Origin: G963667915 sp965197385
GTDB taxonomy: Bacteria > Acidobacteriota > Vicinamibacteria > Vicinamibacterales > UBA823
Direction: 5' to 3'
Length of the DNA stretch: 64,000 bases
Assembly: GCA_965197385.1 (NCBI GenBank)
Contig: CBDANA010000009.1
Span: forward strand, 558,001-622,000
Position 1 is the first letter of the stretch; every line of letters starts with the position of its first letter. The translations under genes were made by a program, and so were the position numbers. The notes below the pieces were generated by a model. It was given only the letters and a program-made list of their open reading frames with translations. It was not told the DNA's origin and did no database searches. Below, in pieces: positions 23,704-31,393 of this stretch.

Positions 23704-25363
23704 CCCGGATTTCCGATTTGGCTGTGGTACCGTATCGGCAGGCCAGTCGCCGCGCCTTGATTTCCGGGGCTCCGACGCAAGGAACCCCGCCACGGAGGGT
23801 GACACCCTGTGGGTGAATGACAGCACGAGGCGTTTCAGTTCACGTTCAATGGCTTTCTGAAGGTCGCATTCCAGGGGTCGCGCATCACCTCCGACGCCGG
23901 TCTCCTTTTGGTGCGCGAGTTGGATGAACGCCTGGGGCTGGCGACACTCATCGCCGAGCACCTGAGCGACTCCCGACAGGGCTTGCACACCCAGTTCAGC
24001 CTGGCGGATCTCCTGCGACAGTCGGTCTACAGTCGGCTCGCGGGCTACGAAGACCTGAACGATGCGGTGCGCGTGTCGGCGGACCCGACGTTTCGTCTCA
24101 TCGGGGCGCCAACGCTCTGGGACCGCGGTGGCGCGCTGACCTCGCCGCTGCATTGGTTCGAGACTGAGCTGCTGACCCGAGAGGAGAAGCTCGTCGGGCT
24201 GATGGCCGTGAACCGGGAGGTGCTCGCACAGGCTGAGATGCCAACGCGCGCCGGCCGGATTGTGCTCGACATGGATTCGAGTGAGAGCCCGGTGCATGGG
24301 GCGCAGGAAGGGAGCGCGTACAACGGGCACTTTGAATCAGTCTGTTACCACCCGCTGTTTCTGTTCAACGAGCACGGCGACTGCGTGGCCGCCCCGCTGC
24401 GGCCCGGCAACGTGCATAGCGCCGACGATTGGGACGACCTGCTCGTGCCGGAAATTGACCGGCAGCAGGCGGAGGGTACGCGCGTGGCGTTCCGCGCGGA
24501 CGCGGCGTTTGCCAAGCCGGAGATCTACGACGCGCTCGAGACGCGCGACGTGGACTATGTCATCCGCATGCCGGCGAACAAGAGCGTGGAGCTGGAAATC
24601 GAAGCCCTCCTCTTTCGTCCGCCGGGACGGCCGAGCCGCAAGCCCTTGGTGCGCTACAAGAGTTTCCGCTATCAGGCGAAGAGCTGGACCACGCCCAGAC
24701 GGATTGTCGCCAAGGTGGAGCACCACCGAGGGGAGCTGTTCCCGCGCGTCGGCTTCATCGTGACCAAGATGGCCCTCCCGAGCCGCTCGGTCGTACGGTT
24801 CTACAACAAGCGCGGCACGGCGGAGCAATGGATCAAGGAAGGCAAGCAGGCCACCCACTGGACGCGGCTGTCGTGCCCTCGGTTCCGGGCGAACGAAGTG
24901 CGCCTGCAACTGAGTGTCCTGGCCTACAACCTGGGCAACCTCTGGCGCAGATGGGTCCTGCCGCCGCGGGTCACGCGCTGGTCGCTCACGAGTCTCCAGC
25001 AGCGGCTGGTGAAAACCGGAGGCCGGCTGGTGAAGCATGCCAGGGACTACTGGCTCCTGCTGGCAGAAGGGCATCTGACCCGTCGGCTGTTCGGCGACAT
25101 GCTGCGGAGGATCTGGGCGCTGCCCGTGCCGGGAGGATAGCGGGCGACCGCTTCCCGAGGAACTCCGGCGAAGAAACGGCGCACGTGTGGACCAGTGTCT
25201 GAGAAATGCCGTGAAAACAGCGGCTCCAGTCGGTCGCACGTCAGCGCGGGCTGAGTGACAGTCTCTGGAGCTGGACGATTGTGCGACGAACAGAAATTCG
25301 TGCGCGCGGCGGCGGTCGGGTGTATAACGGTGCCCTCCGGGACAGGTAAAATGAAAATCCCGG
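23704..25363 (+). mobile_element. IS1380 family insertion sequence, copy 2 (apparently intact)
   Basis: 1660 bases with ends CCCCGGATTTCCGATTT and, on the other strand, CCGGGATTTTCATTTT. A perfect 4-base duplication CTTA flanks it at 23700-23703 and 25364-25367. It lies inside copy 6 of the interspersed repeat, so it arrived after that repeat. Nearly identical in sequence to copy 1 and in opposite orientation. Confidence 0.93.
23908..25140 (+). CDS. IS1380 family transposase, copy 2
   Basis: A 410-residue DDE transposase with the Asp in VLDMDSSESP, the Asp in FRADAAFAKPEIYDAL, and the Y-R-E type motif RFYNKRGTAEQWIKEGK. Unlike copy 1 the C-terminus is in frame (VKHARDYWLLLAEGHLTRRL). Similarity to IS1380 N-termini begins 29 codons before this start (FQFTFNGFLK, RITSDAGLLLV), but that extension opens right after a TGA at 23818 and has no ATG, GTG or TTG. 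Either it starts at the TTG or GTG chosen here, uses a CTG, or depends on frameshifting from the GTG/ATG just upstream. Confidence 0.9.
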   Translation: MVRELDERLGLATLIAEHLSDSRQGLHTQFSLADLLRQSVYSRLAGYEDLNDAVRVSADPTFRLIGAPTLWDRGGALTSPLHWFETELLTREEKLVGLMAVNREVLAQAEMPTRAGRIVLDMDSSESPVHGAQEGSAYNGHFESVCYHPLFLFNEHGDCVAAPLRPGNVHSADDWDDLLVPEIDRQQAEGTRVAFRADAAFAKPEIYDALETRDVDYVIRMPANKSVELEIEALLFRPPGRPSRKPLVRYKSFRYQAKSWTTPRRIVAKVEHHRGELFPRVGFIVTKMALPSRSVVRFYNKRGTAEQWIKEGKQATHWTRLSCPRFRANEVRLQLSVLAYNLGNLWRRWVLPPRVTRWSLTSLQQRLVKTGGRLVKHARDYWLLLAEGHLTRRLFGDMLRRIWALPVPGG

Positions 25364-25366
25364 CTT

Positions 25367-25413
25367 AGAGGGGTCTCGGTGCGACGCGGGACTTTCACCA
25401 CGGGCTGCTAGCG
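25367..25413 (+). promoter_or_regulatory. Repeat-borne translation start and ten-codon mini-ORF coupled to tatD
   Basis: The right end of TIR copy 6 reads AGAGGGG, a 5-base spacer, then GTG at 25379. It encodes Met-Arg-Arg-Gly-Thr-Phe-Thr-Thr-Gly-Cys and stops at TAG (25409-25411), two bases before the tatD ATG at 25414. tatD itself has no recognisable ribosome binding site, so stop-to-start coupling would be an obvious way to translate it. Most of the layout recurs in other copies; functional use is inference. Confidence 0.45.
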
Positions 25414-26193
25414 ATGCTCGACTCGCACTGCCACCTCGCGGATGACGCGTTTGCGGATGATCTGCCGGCGGTCGTCGAGCGGGCCCGAGCGGCCGGGCTC
25501 GGTCGGGTGCTCTGCATCCTGGCGGCCGGGAACGCCGACGAGCACGGCCGGGCCGAGCACCTGCGAGCGATCTGGCCGGAGGCCCGCTTCGCCTGCGGCG
25601 TGCATCCGCGTCAGGCCGGTGACTGGGCGGGTTGTGAGCCCGAGGTCGCGGCGTTGGTGCGGGCTGAGGTCGAACGCGACGAGGCGACGCGTGTCGTGGG
25701 TGAGATCGGCCTCGACTACCACTATGACTTCGCGCCACGGGACGTCCAGCGTCGGGTGTTTGCGGCGCAGGTCGAGCTGGCGGTCTCGTTGGAGCTGCCG
25801 ATCGCTGTGCACACGCGAGACGCCGACGCCGATACCTGGGCGATTCTCCGCGAGGTTGGCGGAGCGCGCCTCAGGGGGATTCTGCACTGCTTTACCGGCG
25901 ATCGGGCGGCGGCCGAAGCGGCCCTCACACTGGGCCTGCATATTTCATTTTCAGGCATTGTCACCTTTCTCGGCGCGGACGAGCTTCGAGAGGTTGCCGC
26001 GCTGGTGCCGGTGGACCGCCTGCTGGTGGAGACCGACGCGCCGTATCTGGCACCAGTGCCGCACCGCGGTCGGCGCAACGAGCCGGCGTGGGTCGTTGGG
26101 GTGCTCGAGACGGTGGCCGAGGCGCGTCGGGCGCCTACGGTCGACGTAGTGCGTGCTATCGTGGCGAACTTTTCCGCTCTGGTGGATGGGTGA
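25414..26193 (+). CDS. tatD: TatD family metal-dependent DNase
   Basis: A 259-residue TIM-barrel hydrolase. It starts MLDSHCHL (His-x-His metal ligands), continues with VVGEIGLDYH (Glu), PIAVHTRDAD (His) and GILHCFTGD (His), and has the late Asp in LLVETDAPYLAPVPHRG. TatD enzymes are 3'-5' exonucleases or DNases acting in repair and DNA degradation. The ATG is two bases after a TIR element copy, so upstream control sequences are repeat-derived. The next gene, a polyprenyl synthase, starts within 20-100 bases on the same strand. Confidence 0.94.
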   Translation: MLDSHCHLADDAFADDLPAVVERARAAGLGRVLCILAAGNADEHGRAEHLRAIWPEARFACGVHPRQAGDWAGCEPEVAALVRAEVERDEATRVVGEIGLDYHYDFAPRDVQRRVFAAQVELAVSLELPIAVHTRDADADTWAILREVGGARLRGILHCFTGDRAAAEAALTLGLHISFSGIVTFLGADELREVAALVPVDRLLVETDAPYLAPVPHRGRRNEPAWVVGVLETVAEARRAPTVDVVRAIVANFSALVDG

Positions 26194-26211
26194 CGCAGTG
26201 GGGCCGCCGGC

Positions 26212-27291
26212 GTGACTCCGTTGACACCCCGCGCGCGAGTATGGTCAGATCCAGAGATGGCGAGGCCCGTTGCGGGCGTCTCGTCGTGTGACACCGTGCC
26301 CAACACTGAATCCCCCATCGATCTCGCTGAGATTTTCGAGCCGATCCGAGACGACCTCGACAAGGTCGAGCAGGAGTACGTGCGCCAGATCACGTCGCGC
26401 GTCGAGGTGATTCCGCAGGTCGGAAAGTACCTGCAGAACAGCGGAGGCAAACGGATCCGACCGGCGCTGCTGCTGATGGCGGCGCGCCTGGCCGCGTACC
26501 GTGGCGACCATGCCGTGCTGTTCGCGTCGGTCGTCGAGTTCATTCACACGGCGACCCTCGTCCACGACGACATTATCGACGACTCGGAGCTCAGGCGTGG
26601 GCGCGCTGCCGTGCATGCGCGGTGGGGCAACGAGATCACGGTGCTGCTCGGTGACTACCTCTACATCAAGTCGATGGGTATGGCCTTGACCCACGACTCG
26701 CTCGACGTGATCCGTCAGCTATGTGACGTGACGCTCCGGATGATTGAGGGCGAGCTCTATCAGCTCACCAAGACGGGTGACGTCGATATCACCGAGGCGG
26801 AGCATTTCGATATCATCCGGCGGAAGACTGCCTACCTCTTCGGCGGCTGCGCGCAGATCGGGGGCATGCTCGCCGGCGTACCAGAGGCGAAGGCCGAGGC
26901 GCTGCGGGAGTACGGCTTTAATCTGGGTGTGGCCTTCCAGTTGATCGACGATCTGCTCGACTACACGGCGGCCGAGTCCGAGCTCGGGAAGCCGATCGGC
27001 AGCGATCTGCGCGAGGGGAAGGTGACGCTCCCGATCATCTATCTGCTCCAACGGGACGGGAAGCTGGGCGGAGAGCTCGTTCGCGACATAGTGCGCACCG
27101 GCCGCGTCACCGCGGACGCGTGGCGCGAGCTGACCGGCCTATTGACGCAGCACCGCGCCATCGACAGCGCGTACGACAAGGCTCGCGAGTGCGCGGACCT
27201 AGCCCGAGGCCACCTGCAGGTCTTCTCGCCGTCGCCCGAGCGTGAAGCGCTGATGGCGCTGCCCGACTACGTGCTGTCGCGCGAGCGCTGA
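26212..27291 (+). CDS. Polyprenyl (octaprenyl-type) diphosphate synthase
   Basis: A trans-isoprenyl diphosphate synthase of up to 359 residues. It has GGKRIRPALLLMAARLA, the first Asp-rich motif LVHDDIIDDSELRRG and the second VAFQLIDDLLDYTA followed by KPIGSDLREGKVTLPIIYLL. The product is probably a long-chain prenyl diphosphate for quinone side chains. The start is uncertain: GTG at 26212, ATG at 26257 and GTG at 26296 are all in frame, and homology of the expected kind begins only around DLAEIFEPIRDDL, so the later GTG is quite possible. It precedes ligA by 17 bases. Confidence 0.92.
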   Translation: MTPLTPRARVWSDPEMARPVAGVSSCDTVPNTESPIDLAEIFEPIRDDLDKVEQEYVRQITSRVEVIPQVGKYLQNSGGKRIRPALLLMAARLAAYRGDHAVLFASVVEFIHTATLVHDDIIDDSELRRGRAAVHARWGNEITVLLGDYLYIKSMGMALTHDSLDVIRQLCDVTLRMIEGELYQLTKTGDVDITEAEHFDIIRRKTAYLFGGCAQIGGMLAGVPEAKAEALREYGFNLGVAFQLIDDLLDYTAAESELGKPIGSDLREGKVTLPIIYLLQRDGKLGGELVRDIVRTGRVTADAWRELTGLLTQHRAIDSAYDKARECADLARGHLQVFSPSPEREALMALPDYVLSRER

Positions 27292-27308
27292 CCCTCCACA
27301 CCTCAACC

Positions 27309-29333
27309 GTGTCGAAGAACGCGGCGAGGCGGATCGACGATCTTCGGGCGCGCATCCGTCACCACGATCAACGGTACTACGTCTTCCACAATCCCGAGAT
27401 CAGCGACGCCGAGTTCGATCGGCTCCTGAAGCAGCTCGAGGCGGCCGAGCGCGAGCACCCGACGCTCGTGAGGCCGGACTCACCGACCCAGCGTGTCGGC
27501 GGCAGCCCGGTCGACGGCTTTGAGACGGCGAGCCATGCGGCGCCCCTGCTCAGTCTGGACAATGCGTACGACGAAGACGAGCTGCAAGCGTTCGACGAAC
27601 GGGTGCGTAAGGGGCTCGCCGACGGGGAGATGCCGCACTACGTGGCTGAGCTGAAAATCGACGGCCTCAGCATTGCGCTGACCTACGAAGACGGGATGTT
27701 GCGGTGCGGCGTGACGCGAGGTGACGGCACGCGCGGTGAGGATGTCACCTCGAACGTTCGCGTCATTCGGGCGATCCCACTCAGCCTGCGTGATGGACCC
27801 TCGGGCCGCATTGAAGTGCGCGGTGAGATCTACCTCCCGCGGCAGGCGTTCGACCGCGTGAACGCCGATCGAGCGGAGCGGGAGGAGGCGCTCTTCGCCA
27901 ACCCGCGGAACGCGGCGGCCGGTACGATGCGGAACCTCGATCCGGCGCTCGTCGCGGCCCGTGGGCTCGGGGCCTATGTCTATCAGGTGCTGAATGCGGG
28001 AGGCGCGACCGGCATGCCCCGGCCGGGCGGCCACGGCGAGACGCTCGAGGCCTTGTCGGCCTGGGAACTGCCGGTCGAGCCGCACTGGGAGCGCTGCGCG
28101 AATGTGGCCGACCTGCTCCAGTTTTGTCGAACGTGGAGCGTGCGGCGGCACGAACTGCACTTCGACATCGACGGCGTCGTGGTCAAGGTGGACGATGTGG
28201 CGCTGCGCGATCGACTCGGCGCGACGGCGAAAGTTCCGCGGTGGGCCATCGCGTTCAAGTTCCCCGCGGAGCAGGCAACAACCCGGCTAACCCGCATCGA
28301 GGTGAACCTTGGCCGCACCGGCGCGGTGACGCCCTACGCGGTGCTGGAGCCGGTGCGGCTGGGTGGTTCGACCATTTCACGGGCGACGCTGCACAACGAG
28401 CAGGAGATCGCCAGGAAGGACCTGCGCGCCGGAGACATGGTGATCATTGAAAAAGGCGGCGATGTCATTCCGAAAATCGTGAAGGCGATCCCGAGCCGGC
28501 GGCGCCGCGGCAAGGCGGCGCCGAAGCCGTTTGTGATGCCGGCGCGCTGTCCGCAGTGCAACAGCCCGCTGGACCGGCTGGACGACGAAGTGGTCTGGCG
28601 GTGTGTGAACAGTTCCTGTTCCGCTAAACTGCGGCGCGGTCTGCTGCACTTCGCGTCGCGCCGCGCGATGAACATCGAGGGGCTCGGCGAGTCGCTGGTG
28701 GAGCAGCTTGTAGAGGCCGGGCTGGTCAAGGATTTCGCCGACCTATATGCCCTGAAGGCGCCGGCGCTGGAGGGGCTGGAGCGCATGGGTGCCAAGTCGG
28801 CGAAAAATGTGCTGGCAGAGATCGAGAAGAGTAAGTTGTCGGACGTCTGGCGACTCATTCATGGGGTTGGCATTCGCCACGTCGGGGAGGGTGTCGCCCA
28901 GGCGCTGGCTCGGGGCTTCGGATCGGTCGTGGCGCTGAAGGCTGCCCCGGTGGAGCGGCTGGAGGCCGTGCCTGACGTCGGGCCTGTCGTCGCGCAAGCC
29001 GTGCGCTCCTTTTTCGACGAGCCGCGCAACCAGGCGCTGATGGAGCGGTTTCGAGAGGCCGGGGTCACGGTCGAGGGGCCGGTCGTGGATTCGTCCGCGG
29101 TACGACCGCTTGCCGGCCAGACCTTCGTCCTGACCGGCACCCTGAAGAGCATGAGCCGTGACGAGGCGAAGGCCGCGGTGCAGCGGCTGGGGGGCAAGGT
29201 CTCGTCGTCGGTGAGCAAGAAAACTAGCTACGTCGTCGTGGGCGCCGATCCGGGCAGCAAGTTGGAGAAGGCGCGCGGTTTTGGCGTGCGCACGCTGGAT
29301 GAGGCCGCGTTCAGCAAGCTTATAATCGAGTGA
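27309..29333 (+). CDS. ligA: NAD-dependent DNA ligase
   Basis: A 674-residue protein with full LigA layout. The Ia domain contains RYYVFHNPEISDAEFDRLL. The adenylation domain has Lys116 in AELKIDGLS, followed by an OB fold. The four-Cys zinc finger is CPQCNSPLD...WRCVNSSC, then come helix-hairpin-helix repeats and a C-terminal BRCT domain from about residue 595 (RPLAGQTFVLTGTLKSMSRD). It seals nicks in replication and repair. The start is GTG. Its stop overlaps by context with the response regulator, whose ATG lies 2 bases after the TGA. Confidence 0.97.
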   Translation: MSKNAARRIDDLRARIRHHDQRYYVFHNPEISDAEFDRLLKQLEAAEREHPTLVRPDSPTQRVGGSPVDGFETASHAAPLLSLDNAYDEDELQAFDERVRKGLADGEMPHYVAELKIDGLSIALTYEDGMLRCGVTRGDGTRGEDVTSNVRVIRAIPLSLRDGPSGRIEVRGEIYLPRQAFDRVNADRAEREEALFANPRNAAAGTMRNLDPALVAARGLGAYVYQVLNAGGATGMPRPGGHGETLEALSAWELPVEPHWERCANVADLLQFCRTWSVRRHELHFDIDGVVVKVDDVALRDRLGATAKVPRWAIAFKFPAEQATTRLTRIEVNLGRTGAVTPYAVLEPVRLGGSTISRATLHNEQEIARKDLRAGDMVIIEKGGDVIPKIVKAIPSRRRRGKAAPKPFVMPARCPQCNSPLDRLDDEVVWRCVNSSCSAKLRRGLLHFASRRAMNIEGLGESLVEQLVEAGLVKDFADLYALKAPALEGLERMGAKSAKNVLAEIEKSKLSDVWRLIHGVGIRHVGEGVAQALARGFGSVVALKAAPVERLEAVPDVGPVVAQAVRSFFDEPRNQALMERFREAGVTVEGPVVDSSAVRPLAGQTFVLTGTLKSMSRDEAKAAVQRLGGKVSSSVSKKTSYVVVGADPGSKLEKARGFGVRTLDEAAFSKLIIE

Positions 29334-29335
29334 CG

Positions 29336-30709
29336 ATGAAAAAGGCACGGGTGCTGGTCATCGACGACGAGTCGGCGATCCGGGAGTCGCTGAAGATGAT
29401 CCTCGAGTACGAGGGTTACGAGTGTCTGCAGGCGCCCACGGGGCAGGAGGGCGTGGAGTTGGCCGGGCGCGAGGCGCCGGATCTCGTCCTTCTCGACATC
29501 AAGATGCCTGGCATGGATGGTCTGGAGGTGCTCCGGCAGCTCACGGCCAAGGATGCCGACTTGCCCGTGGCGATCATCTCTGGGCACGGAACGCCGGCCA
29601 CTGGATTCGAGGCCCGGGAGCTCGGCGCGTTCACGTTCCTCGAGAAGCCCTTGACGGAAGGACACGTCCTGGTGGCGGTGCGTAGTGCGCTGGAGCAGCG
29701 GCGACTCAAGGCAGAGAACGCCGTACTCCGGAAGGAAGTCGAGCTACGCCACGAGCTGGTCGGATCGAGCGCCGCGCTGTCCCGCGTGACCGACGCGGTC
29801 CGGAAGGCGGCGCCGACCAGTGCGACCATCCTGATTATCGGCGAGAGCGGCGTGGGCAAGGAGCTCGTGGCACGGGCGATTCATCGGAACAGTGCTCGTC
29901 GCCGCGAGCGCTTCATCCAGGTCAACTGTGCGGCCATCCCGGATGACCTGCTCGAATCGGAGCTGTTTGGACACGAGAAGGGATCGTTCACCGGCGCCAC
30001 CGACAAGCAGGTCGGAAAGTTCGAGCAGGCCGATGGCGGCACGATCTTCCTGGATGAGGTAGGGGATATGAGCCTCCGCAGCCAGGCGAAGGTACTGCGG
30101 GCGCTCGAGGAAGGCGAAATCGAGCGGGTCGGCTCGACTCGCGTCCTGAAAGTGGACGTGCGCATCATCGCGGCGACGAACAAGCAGCTCGAGCGGGAGA
30201 TCGCACAGGGGACGTTTCGCGAGGACCTGTACTTTCGGCTGAGCGTCGTGCCGATTACGGTGCCGCCGCTGCGCGATCATGCCGAAGACATTCCGGCGCT
30301 GGTCGATCATTTTACACGCGCGTTCGCGCGCGAAAATAATTTTAAGCTGCGGCGGTTCACAGATGCGGCGCTCGAGTTGCTGGGGCGCCAGCGGTGGCGT
30401 GGCAACGTCCGCGAGCTGCGCAACGCAGTCGAGCGTCTCATGATCATGGCACGGCGCGAGACGGTCGATGTCGATGACGTCCGCGCGTGCGTCCAGGTTG
30501 ACCCCCGCGCGGGTGGAGCCGATAATGCTCTGGGGCGGCCGAGCACGCTGCGAGAGTTCAAGGAGGTCGCCGAACGCGCGTTCCTCGTCGAGAAGTTGCG
30601 CGCGCACGGCTGGAACATTTCGAAGACGGCCGCGCTCATCGATACACAGCGCAGCAACCTGTACAAGAAGCTCGAGCAATACCAGATCAACCAGGAGCAG
30701 GACGGTTAG
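29336..30709 (+). CDS. Sigma-54-dependent response regulator, NtrX-like
   Basis: A 457-residue regulator. The receiver domain starts ARVLVIDDESAIRESLKM and its phosphoacceptor is Asp54 in LVLLDIKMPGMDGLEVL. The AAA+ domain has Walker A GESGVGKELVARAIH, the sigma-54 contact loop GSFTGA (Ser variant of GAFTGA) and RWRGNVRELRNAVERL. A Fis-type HTH closes it (WNISKTAALIDTQRSNLYKK). This layout is that of NtrX/NtrC-type activators of RpoN promoters. No partner kinase is nearby. The stop codon TAG is formed by TIR element copy 7; without it the codon would be TAA, so the protein is unchanged. Confidence 0.93.
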   Translation: MKKARVLVIDDESAIRESLKMILEYEGYECLQAPTGQEGVELAGREAPDLVLLDIKMPGMDGLEVLRQLTAKDADLPVAIISGHGTPATGFEARELGAFTFLEKPLTEGHVLVAVRSALEQRRLKAENAVLRKEVELRHELVGSSAALSRVTDAVRKAAPTSATILIIGESGVGKELVARAIHRNSARRRERFIQVNCAAIPDDLLESELFGHEKGSFTGATDKQVGKFEQADGGTIFLDEVGDMSLRSQAKVLRALEEGEIERVGSTRVLKVDVRIIAATNKQLEREIAQGTFREDLYFRLSVVPITVPPLRDHAEDIPALVDHFTRAFARENNFKLRRFTDAALELLGRQRWRGNVRELRNAVERLMIMARRETVDVDDVRACVQVDPRAGGADNALGRPSTLREFKEVAERAFLVEKLRAHGWNISKTAALIDTQRSNLYKKLEQYQINQEQDG

Positions 30710-30868
30710 CAGCCCGTGGTGAAACTCCCGCGTCGCACCGAGACCGTCGAGACGCCCGCCCCGCCAGGCGCGAGGAGGGAGAATACCGAGAGTATTTGAC
30801 CGACGAGTAACGCCGCGGGGCGGGATGCAGCGGCGGTCAAATGCAGCGGGAGTTCCACCACGGGCTGC
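30709..30868 (-). repeat. Interspersed TIR element, copy 7, inserted at a stop codon
   Basis: Termini GCAGCCCGTGGTGAAACTCC and GGGAGTTCCACCACGGGCTGC (written here without its first base as GGAGTTCCACCACGGGCTGC) are near-perfect inverted repeats. A TA is duplicated outside each end (30707-30708 and 30869-30870). The centre holds GAATACCGAGAGTATTTGAC. Restoring the pre-insertion site gives GGT-TAA, so the ancestral stop TAA became TAG. The minus-strand mini-ORF reads Met-Arg-Arg-Gly-Ser-Phe-Thr-Thr-Gly-Cys-stop. Confidence 0.88.
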
Positions 30869-30910
30869 TAAGCCGGGCGACCGGCGTGGCCGCGTGAGTT
30901 CTTTGACAAT

Positions 30911-31329
30911 CCGTCGCAGACCGCTAGACGACCGCCGCGGCGGCGCGATCACTCGCATCGCCGGGGAGGAAAGTCCGAACTCCGCAGGGCAATGCGCCGG
31001 GTAATCCCCGGTCGGGGCGACCTGAAGGAAAGTGGCACAGAAAATATACCGCCGAGATGCCGCAGCCCTCACGGGCGCGCGTCGCGGTAAGGGTGAAAAG
31101 GTGCGGTAAGAGCGCACCGCGTTCGCCGTGAGGCGGATGGCAGGCTAAACCCCGCATGGAGCAAGACCAAATAGGGAGGCGCTATCAGGACGGCCCGTCC
31201 GAAGCCTCCGGGTAGGTCGCTTGATCCCGTCAGTAATGGCGGGGCTAGAGGAATGGTCGTCACCTGGCGCGGTCGCGTTCACGCGATAGCGCCAGTCACA
31301 GAATTCGGCTTATGGTGCGCCTGCGGCGG
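30911..31329 (+). ncRNA. rnpB: RNase P RNA, bacterial class A
   Basis: The conserved blocks appear in order: GAGGAAAGTCCGAACTCC, GAAAGTGGCACAGAAAATA, GGGTGAAAAGGTGCGGTAAG then AGCGCACCG, AAACCCCGCATGGAGCAAGA then CCAAATAGG, AGAGGAATGGTCGTCACC, and CACAGAATTCGGCTTAT. The ends were set by P1: CCGTCGCAG at 30911-30919 pairs over nine bases (one U-G) with CTGCGGCGG at 31321-31329. The T-rich CCTTTCGTTT that follows may help termination. It is the RNA subunit of the tRNA 5'-processing ribozyme. TIR copy 7 ends 42 bases upstream, so promoter elements must lie in or beside that repeat. Confidence 0.97.
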
Positions 31330-31393
31330 TCCTTTCGTTTCATCGTGCGCCGCCCCTCGACAAGATCAAGAGCTTCGTGATCCGTGAGTTGAC

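Larger units (their letters stand above)
23554..25408 (+). repeat. Interspersed TIR element, copy 6, split by IS1380
   Basis: The left part (23554-23703) starts GCAGCCCGTGGTGAAAGTCC and includes the palindrome GAATACTCCCGGTATTCTCC. The right part (25364-25408) is CTTAGAGGGGTCTCGGTGCG and continues to the terminus ACTTTCACCACGGGCTGC. The IS1380 element at 23704-25363 sits between them with a CTTA duplicated on both sides. The uninterrupted homologue at 10239-10373 reads ACCTTAGAGG across the same point. Removing the IS and one CTTA restores a family member of about 190 bases. Confidence 0.88.

Noticed and set aside
7917..25363. A chromosomal inversion between the two oppositely oriented IS1380 copies
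   Set aside because: Copy 2 has identical CTTA on both sides, which a simple inversion between the copies would have separated. Copy 1's missing duplication is better explained by a local deletion.
30903..30908. TTGACA as the -35 box of rnpB
   Set aside because: It lies only two bases before the RNA 5' end fixed by helix P1, so it cannot be the -35 element for that transcript.
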